64,000 nucleotides of DNA, from assembly GCA_963608705.1 (NCBI GenBank), contig CAVDHB010000062.1, positions 11,780 to 75,779 on the forward strand. Reading direction: 5' to 3'. Positions 60,549 to 64,000 of the stretch are shown here, in pieces. The position numbers were made by a program, and so were the translations under genes. The notes beneath the pieces were generated by a model. It had not been told where the DNA came from. It saw only the letters and a list, made by a program, of their open reading frames with translations, and made no database searches. Every line of letters begins with the position of its first letter. Within the stretch, counting starts at the first letter, position 1. This DNA is from CAVDHB01 sp963608705 (lineage in GTDB: Bacteria; Bacteroidota; Bacteroidia; Bacteroidales; Bacteroidaceae).

Positions 60549-60674
60549 AGTAGAGACGCGATTCATCGCGTCTCCGCTTTTCATAGTGTTTTGTCTTACT
60601 AATTACAGATACAATTCATCGCTGATGAATGTGGAGATGCAATGAATGGAGACGCGATGAATCGCATCTCTACT
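60549..60674. mobile_element. Short element bounded by palindromic inverted repeats, copy 2
   Basis: Begins AGTAGAGACGCGATTCATCG and ends ATCGCATCTCTACT, the same self-palindromic ends as 44480-44666. The interior (about 70 bases) is different and contains a degenerate third copy of the end (GGAGATGCAATGAAT). It is immediately followed by the dispersed box at 60678-60707. Confidence 0.65.
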
Positions 60675-60677
60675 AAT

Positions 60678-60707
60678 TTAGTCGTTGTATTGCAACGTGC
60701 AAGACAG
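60678..60707 (+). repeat. Dispersed box containing TTGCAACGTGCAAG
   Basis: TTAGTCGTTGTATTGCAACG followed by TGCAAGACAG; related to the boxes at 27800-27830 and 15920-15938. Confidence 0.6.
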
Positions 60708-60713
60708 TGCATA

Positions 60714-61325
60714 TTAAAAACTGTATGAGAAGCCCACACGCACGCCGTACTGCCACGATACTTTCTTGTCGCTTCCGAATTTCTTGAAATCGTTCTTGAT
60801 TCCTGAAATCTCCTCCTCGGCGAAAAGCGAGAACACCTCGTTCAGCTGCACCTTTTCACGGAAAGCGAGAGAGGGCGTCACTTTCCACTCAGTCGTCTTG
60901 TTCTTGTACGGGGCGAGTTCGTCAGCGCCCTCCGCATTGTCGAAGTCTGTTCCTTGCCGCAATCCCACACCGAGTTTAGCGATGAAGTCGTACCGAGTCT
61001 CCTCTTCGGTAGTTCTGAAAAGGTTCGTCAAGTTAATCATGTAGTTTACCTTCATCCCGAATCTCGTACTTCCATATTTCTTGCCGGAGAATCTTTGCAT
61101 GTCTTGGTAAAATTCCACTCTGCTTTCTATACCGTTTAGACGGTCGAAGAAAGTTCCTATGCCCAGACTGACACCCGCATGCGTCGTGTTGGGACGGTAT
61201 TTGTCATGAAATACACCGCCGAATTCCGGGGCGAAGTCCACATAACTGTTTCTGTCACTTGCGCTCGCAGTTCCTGTGGCGAGCAGCGTCAAGGCCGTCA
61301 AGGCCGTGATAATCATTTTTCTCAT
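60714..61325 (-). CDS. Exported protein, probable small outer-membrane beta-barrel
   Basis: 203 residues with a signal peptide (MRKMIITALTALTLLATGTASA). The mature protein alternates in barrel fashion (HAGVSLGIGTFFD, GMKVNYMINLTNLF, FIAKLGVGLRQG) and ends in Phe (GVRVGFSYSF), the classical outer-membrane C-terminal signature. No specific family is recognised. Monocistronic, with a promoter box at 61354-61361. Confidence 0.75.
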   Translation of the reverse strand: MRKMIITALTALTLLATGTASASDRNSYVDFAPEFGGVFHDKYRPNTTHAGVSLGIGTFFDRLNGIESRVEFYQDMQRFSGKKYGSTRFGMKVNYMINLTNLFRTTEEETRYDFIAKLGVGLRQGTDFDNAEGADELAPYKNKTTEWKVTPSLAFREKVQLNEVFSLFAEEEISGIKNDFKKFGSDKKVSWQYGVRVGFSYSF

Positions 61326-61353
61326 ATTCCGTTTCTTTGTCTGTTTCTTGGCA

Positions 61354-61361
61354 CAAAGATA
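61354..61361 (-). promoter_or_regulatory. -7 box of the small barrel gene
   Basis: TATCTTTG on the minus strand, 28 bases before the start. Confidence 0.6.
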
Positions 61362-61544
61362 CAGTAAATTTCTGAAATTGTATAACGTTGTTTAAAAATT
61401 AAACTGTCCTCATCGTAGGCACCTTGACACCTATTATATATAGCGCAGGGAACGTGCGGATTGATAGAGTTATGGAACGTCCAAGTATTCACGGTCTCGC
61501 AATTGGACTCCTCTTAGCCCCTTGAAGATTTTAATCCTTTATAA
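61362..61544. other. Gene-free stretch
   Basis: No coding frame, repeat or structure that I can support; AT-rich, between divergent promoters. Confidence 0.4.
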
Positions 61545-61576
61545 TTTGCTTGTTTATAAGAATTACTCTATCTTTG
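61545..61576 (+). promoter_or_regulatory. Promoter of the UpxY-like gene
   Basis: TTTG at 61545-61548, 20 bases, TATCTTTG at 61569-61576, giving a leader of about 190 bases. The leader holds a direct repeat CGAG(A/T)ATCGGG at 61580-61590 and 61651-61661. No inverted repeats that would make the promoter invertible are visible. Confidence 0.75.
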
Positions 61577-61772
61577 CACCGAGAATCGGGCTCATTATTT
61601 AGATATATCAGGTTCTCGTTGAATAAATACATCTGGATACTTGAATAAAACGAGTATCGGGATATTTACAAGGTGGTAGTTTATCGTACTACATAAGTAA
61701 ATGATTTCCAGACAATTCTATTTCTCTGGAAGAGGGTGAGGAATATCCTTTTCTCAAAATACACCTGTCCCC

Positions 61773-62345
61773 ATGAACGAAAATAAAGGGAGGAAGTGGT
61801 ACGTGTTGCGTTCCTCAAGGTCAAGCGTTCAGACCACAAGACTCATTGAAGACGAATTGGCGAGAAGGCGAGAACTGGAGGATGTGCAACATCCCGTACT
61901 GGACTACTACATACCTAAATTCGTGATGGCAGCTGACGCTGGTGGAAGGAATACACAGGAAAAGCCACTGTGTCTGAACTATGTGTTCCTGCATTCCACC
62001 CTCGGTGAAGTCTTGGATTTTCGAAGGGCATGCCTGGATTTATCAATACTGAAAGATGGCAGGGCTGACGGAAGCAAGAATGCCTACGCCTGTATCACTG
62101 ACGACAAGATGAGAATGTTCATGGTGATGGTACGTGCCTACAAGGACAGTGTGCCTCTTTGCGATCCGCATTCTGTCAGACTGAACGAAGGCGACACCGT
62201 GCGTGTGGTCAGTGGTGACTTCAGGGGCGTGGAAGGTGTGTTAGTGACAAGGAGCGGAGTAAGAGGTGGCACGGTCATACTCCGTGTGACAAGTGGTATT
62301 CTCGTTCCCACGCTGAAAATAGACATAAAGAATTTCCAGAAATGA
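61773..62345 (+). CDS. UpxY-like (NusG family) transcription antiterminator
   Basis: 190 residues. NusG-type N-terminal domain (RKWYVLRSSRSSVQTTRLIED, in part, then YYIPKFV and CLNYVFLHSTLGEV) and a C-terminal KOW motif (NEGDTVRVVSGDFRGVEGVLV). In Bacteroides, UpxY proteins let RNA polymerase pass terminators in long leaders of capsule operons and are the first gene of those loci. Here no upxZ or capsule gene follows, and a terminator lies 70 bases downstream, so it is an orphan or the survivor of a rearrangement. Confidence 0.85.
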   Translation: MNENKGRKWYVLRSSRSSVQTTRLIEDELARRRELEDVQHPVLDYYIPKFVMAADAGGRNTQEKPLCLNYVFLHSTLGEVLDFRRACLDLSILKDGRADGSKNAYACITDDKMRMFMVMVRAYKDSVPLCDPHSVRLNEGDTVRVVSGDFRGVEGVLVTRSGVRGGTVILRVTSGILVPTLKIDIKNFQK

Positions 62346-62367
62346 TTATCCGCAATCGTACCACCAA
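62344..62367 (+). repeat. Diverged copy of the box at 27270-27294
   Basis: GATTATCCGCAATCGTACCA differs from GATTATCCGTAATTGTACCA at two of the first 20 positions. Both lie directly after a stop codon. Confidence 0.5.
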
Positions 62368-62413
62368 CTCCAAGACGGGTGATTTCCCCCGGTGGGTAGC
62401 CCCATAGAACAAC

Positions 62414-62456
62414 AGGCTGACAGCAGGTCTTAATCCCATCTGCCGTCAGCCTCTTT
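62414..62456 (+). terminator. Terminator-like hairpin after the UpxY-like gene
   Basis: AGGCTGAC-GCAG pairs with CTGC-GTCAGCCT, followed by CTTT; the T-run is short. Confidence 0.65.
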
Positions 62457-62550
62457 AAAAGAAGAACCGCTCATTCTTTAGATGTTGGGAATCATACAGA
62501 AGTCACTCAAATTATCACCGTGTCCTCTTTCCCATGACGGGAATTGTCCG

Positions 62551-62558
62551 TATATTTG
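62551..62558 (+). promoter_or_regulatory. -7 box of the small-gene cluster
   Basis: TATATTTG, 37 bases before the start at 62595. Confidence 0.5.
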
Positions 62559-62594
62559 CCGAGAACTAAATATGTATAAGTAAGAAACTGTATT

Positions 62595-62792
62595 ATGGGA
62601 AAGGGCAAGAATGACAGACAGTCTAAAAGAATTGTTGAAACCATGCGAGTACATGGAGAGGATGAAATGTCCCCAAAGGAATATTTTGAATTCTTGAAAA
62701 GTCAGGGGTATATTACAGTGAATGAACTCAGGAAAGAATTCATGAGAAGCCTAAAAGAAGAATTTGAAAGACGAAATGGAAGTAATTATTAG
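62595..62792 (+). CDS. Small protein, possible antitoxin-like partner
   Basis: 65 residues, highly charged, no recognised family. A short helical segment with SPKEYFEFLKSQGYITVNEL could be a small DNA-binding or partner domain, and the C-terminal RSLKEEFERRNGSNY is helical and charged. It overlaps the next gene by 17 bases. Size and order (short gene, then overlapping 134-residue gene) resemble toxin-antitoxin pairs, but this is architecture only. Confidence 0.6.
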   Translation: MGKGKNDRQSKRIVETMRVHGEDEMSPKEYFEFLKSQGYITVNELRKEFMRSLKEEFERRNGSNY

Positions 62793-63180
62793 TAGAATAG
62801 CTCAAAGAGAGATTGATGGATACAAGAGAGCCTTGGTTTCAAGTTATACATCATACGAAAGGGCAATAGAGAAGTGTAAAGGACTTTGGGGTTTCCTTAA
62901 CTCTTTAGGCGAATTTCCTCAAAGTCATCCAGTTTGCAGATATAAGAATCTCGGTCAAAAGTTTAAAAATGGTAAGCCAGTGTACCTGAATTTAAGGAGG
63001 GCAAATTGGAAAGACGAGTCAAAGACGCAATTCGCCATTTCCTATTTCTTTTACGAGGATAATGTAATAGTAACTCATTTCATGCTTGCGAGCCATGTCT
63101 ATGAAGACAAAGAATATGGCAGACTGAAAAGTATCATTCGGGAGGAAATCAATAAGGCATTCAAGACAATGACGTTATGA
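62776..63180 (+). CDS. Unknown protein, possible toxin-like partner
   Basis: 134 residues from the ATG at 62776; the frame extends upstream only to a TTG. Basic N-terminal helices (EIDGYKRALVSSYTSYERAI) are followed by a beta-rich segment (YLNLRRANWKDESKTQFAISYFFYEDNVIVTHF, in part) and a terminal helix (YGRLKSIIREEINKAF). The overall order vaguely recalls RelE/ParE-type toxins but no catalytic motif is secure. AT-rich composition, unlike the neighbouring core genes, suggests transfer. It overlaps the next gene by 4 bases. Confidence 0.6.
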   Translation: MEVIISRIAQREIDGYKRALVSSYTSYERAIEKCKGLWGFLNSLGEFPQSHPVCRYKNLGQKFKNGKPVYLNLRRANWKDESKTQFAISYFFYEDNVIVTHFMLASHVYEDKEYGRLKSIIREEINKAFKTMTL

Positions 63181-63407
63181 CAAATTTTTACGGAATAGAC
63201 CTTGACTATGCGGTGTCGGAAATGGTCAAAGACGTAAGGTTGGCGAGGAAATATGGATGTTCCTCGTCAACGAAAGAGGATAAAATGGCTGCGCTTGGTT
63301 CTTTTCTCGGATTGTTGTGCTTGAATGGGCAATTCAGGAAACATGGAGAAGAGGCAAACGATTTCTGCAAAAGATACCTGTTTCCAAAAGTGTTTAGTAA
63401 GTTATAA
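63177..63407 (+). CDS. Small unknown protein, third gene of the cluster
   Basis: 76 residues, family not recognised. It starts in the ATGA overlap with the preceding gene, which supports real translation. A helical N terminus (DLDYAVSEMVKDVRLARKYG) and a Cys/Phe/Lys-rich C terminus are visible. It ends 6 bases into a convergent small frame. Confidence 0.55.
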   Translation: MTNFYGIDLDYAVSEMVKDVRLARKYGCSSSTKEDKMAALGSFLGLLCLNGQFRKHGEEANDFCKRYLFPKVFSKL

Positions 63408-63611
63408 CGGTTTATCCTTTCTTTTTAAATCGAGACTCTTCAAATATATTGATGTCGCCTTCAACTTTTCACAGAGAGAATCTAAATTATCGTTTTCTTT
63501 CTTTGTTCTATTTGTTTTTCTAGATAGAACTTGAAACTCAATGCACATTATCCTGTAATCGCTATTAATCCTTTCATATTCTTCATCTATATCGTTCGAT
63601 TCACTTCTCAT
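63402..63611 (-). CDS. Possible small coiled-coil protein
   Basis: 69 residues, strongly charged with heptad-like spacing (YERINSDYRIMCIEFQVLSR, then ENDNLDSLCEKLKATSIYL). GGAA lies 10 bases before the ATG. It is convergent with, and overlaps by 6 bases, the preceding cluster. Short length and lack of a recognised family leave its reality open. Confidence 0.4.
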   Translation of the reverse strand: MRSESNDIDEEYERINSDYRIMCIEFQVLSRKTNRTKKENDNLDSLCEKLKATSIYLKSLDLKRKDKPL

Positions 63612-63645
63612 TTGCCAATTCCATTTAAACGTTCTACATTATTTA

Positions 63646-63677
63646 TAGAAAACCCTCTCCGGATTAACAGAGAGGGG
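63646..63677 (-). terminator. Hairpin with short T-run
   Basis: On the minus strand CCCTCTC / GAGAGGG followed by TTTTC. It could end a short RNA started at the box at 63805-63812. Confidence 0.5.
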
Positions 63678-63798
63678 AAATCACCCAGCGATGAGTGGTT
63701 TATAGCAGTGCCGCATCTATTCCAATAAGTAACCTCAGGCCCCACTGCATAAGCAGAGATGAGCTTCAGCTGATTAAAAGAAAAATGCGGGCGTTGCT
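63646..63798 (-). ncRNA. Candidate small RNA or leader
   Basis: About 150 bases between an exact -7 box (63805-63812) and a hairpin with T-run (63646-63677). The interior can fold: GCAGTG ... CACTGC encloses GCC ... GGC, and AATCAGC can pair with GCTGGGTGATT. No convincing frame. It resembles no RNA family that I can name. Confidence 0.35.
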
Positions 63799-63804
63799 TG
63801 ACCA

Positions 63805-63812
63805 CAAAGATA
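63805..63812 (-). promoter_or_regulatory. -7 box of the candidate small RNA
   Basis: TATCTTTG on the minus strand; exact TAnnTTTG. Confidence 0.5.
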
Positions 63813-63882
63813 CGTAAAGTTCCGTTCACTCGCATAATAGTGGATGGGACTTTATTGTTTTATAACAAATCAATATATTATA

Positions 63883-64000
63883 TTAAGATTTCCCGTATAT
63901 TCTGTGCTTAAATTCGGTTCTGTACGACACGGCTGCAACCATGAGCCTGTCGAACATCCTGTCCCCGAAGTACCTGCGGTTGAACTTGTAGCAGAACTCG
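63883..64000 (-). CDS. C-terminal end of an IS1595-type transposase (cut by window edge)
   Basis: The minus-strand frame entering at 63999 reads EFCYKFNRRYFGDRMFDRLM and ends GKS at TAA (63883-63885). EFCY(K/R)FNRR is the characteristic C-terminal motif of ISXO2-like (IS1595 family) DDE transposases. Only 39 residues are in the window, so intactness cannot be judged. The terminal inverted repeat should lie in 63830-63880 but was not identified. Confidence 0.75.
   Translation of the reverse strand, partial: EFCYKFNRRYFGDRMFDRLMVAAVSYRTEFKHRIYGKS

Noticed and set aside
61500..61660. Invertible promoter upstream of the UpxY-like gene
   Set aside because: Capsule promoters in Bacteroides are often flanked by inverted repeats, but only a direct repeat (CGAG(A/T)ATCGGG) downstream of the promoter is visible.
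63608..63835. 75-codon minus-strand frame
   Set aside because: It starts upstream of the -7 box, runs through a terminator-like hairpin and shows no domain; the region reads better as a structured RNA or leader.

Overview
The window is a chromosomal segment of a member of the Bacteroidales, most likely Bacteroides or a close relative. The evidence is the SusC/SusD pair with a DUF1735 partner, a mitochondrial-type aconitase / isocitrate dehydrogenase / citrate synthase operon, a NusG-like protein of the UpxY type, and the Bacteroidota promoter form (TTTG or TTG, about 19-20 bases, TAnnTTTG) repeated in front of many genes. The species cannot be fixed from the sequence alone.

Layout. 1-3.97 kb: F-type ATP synthase genes c, b, delta, alpha and gamma, closed by a terminator. 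4-8.2 kb (minus strand): exported beta-barrel-like protein, NADH pyrophosphatase, an unusual HMA-AraC fusion regulator and a TonB-dependent receptor. 8.4-13.4 kb: aconitase, isocitrate dehydrogenase and citrate synthase, the oxidative TCA arm leading to 2-oxoglutarate. 13.4-15.2 kb: ECF sigma factor with a translationally coupled membrane-anchored barrel-like partner. 15.3-15.9 kb: a DinJ/YafQ-like toxin-antitoxin pair whose toxin carries an amber stop. 16.4-20.6 kb: sigma-54 activator, LptE, a TPR-like protein, SecG, a low-molecular-weight phosphatase, a Dabb protein and a small winged-helix protein. 21-25.3 kb (minus): manC, smpB and a short metH. 25.5-27.3 kb: aspS. 27.9-32.7 kb (minus): sppA-lpxK-punA-thiL operon. 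32.9-37.0 kb: sugar MFS transporter, rarA and an AAA-ATPase/nuclease-like protein. 37.3-43.1 kb: three-gene glycosidase operon (GH51, GH43, GH127) suited to arabinan or arabinogalactan side chains. 43.2-44.4 kb (minus): urea transporter and tRNA-Gly. 44.8-52.4 kb (minus): a SusC-SusD-DUF1735-lipoprotein metalloprotease operon. 53-60.2 kb (minus): PafA-like phosphatase, a TPR protein coupled to an orphan ABC substrate-binding lipoprotein, pgk and nth. 60.4 kb: tRNA-Asp. 60.7-61.3 kb: small exported barrel-like protein. 61.5-64 kb: accessory region with a UpxY-like antiterminator, three overlapping small genes and the 3' end of an IS1595-type transposase.

The most unusual material is intergenic. 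There are two arrays of one 23-bp repeat in opposite orientation, one of them inside a 487-bp element with 40-bp terminal inverted repeats; a separate 22-bp array; two short elements bounded by self-palindromic 27-bp inverted repeats; and several other dispersed boxes. None is CRISPR-like, because the units are contiguous with no unique spacers. Other points of interest are the toxin nonsense codon, a 13-nt-deleted remnant of the AAA-ATPase gene that brackets the glycosidase cassette with its intact paralogue, mixed coenzyme determinants in isocitrate dehydrogenase, and a protease with an M6-like zinc motif in a SusCD operon. All family assignments come from reading motifs; no database search was run.
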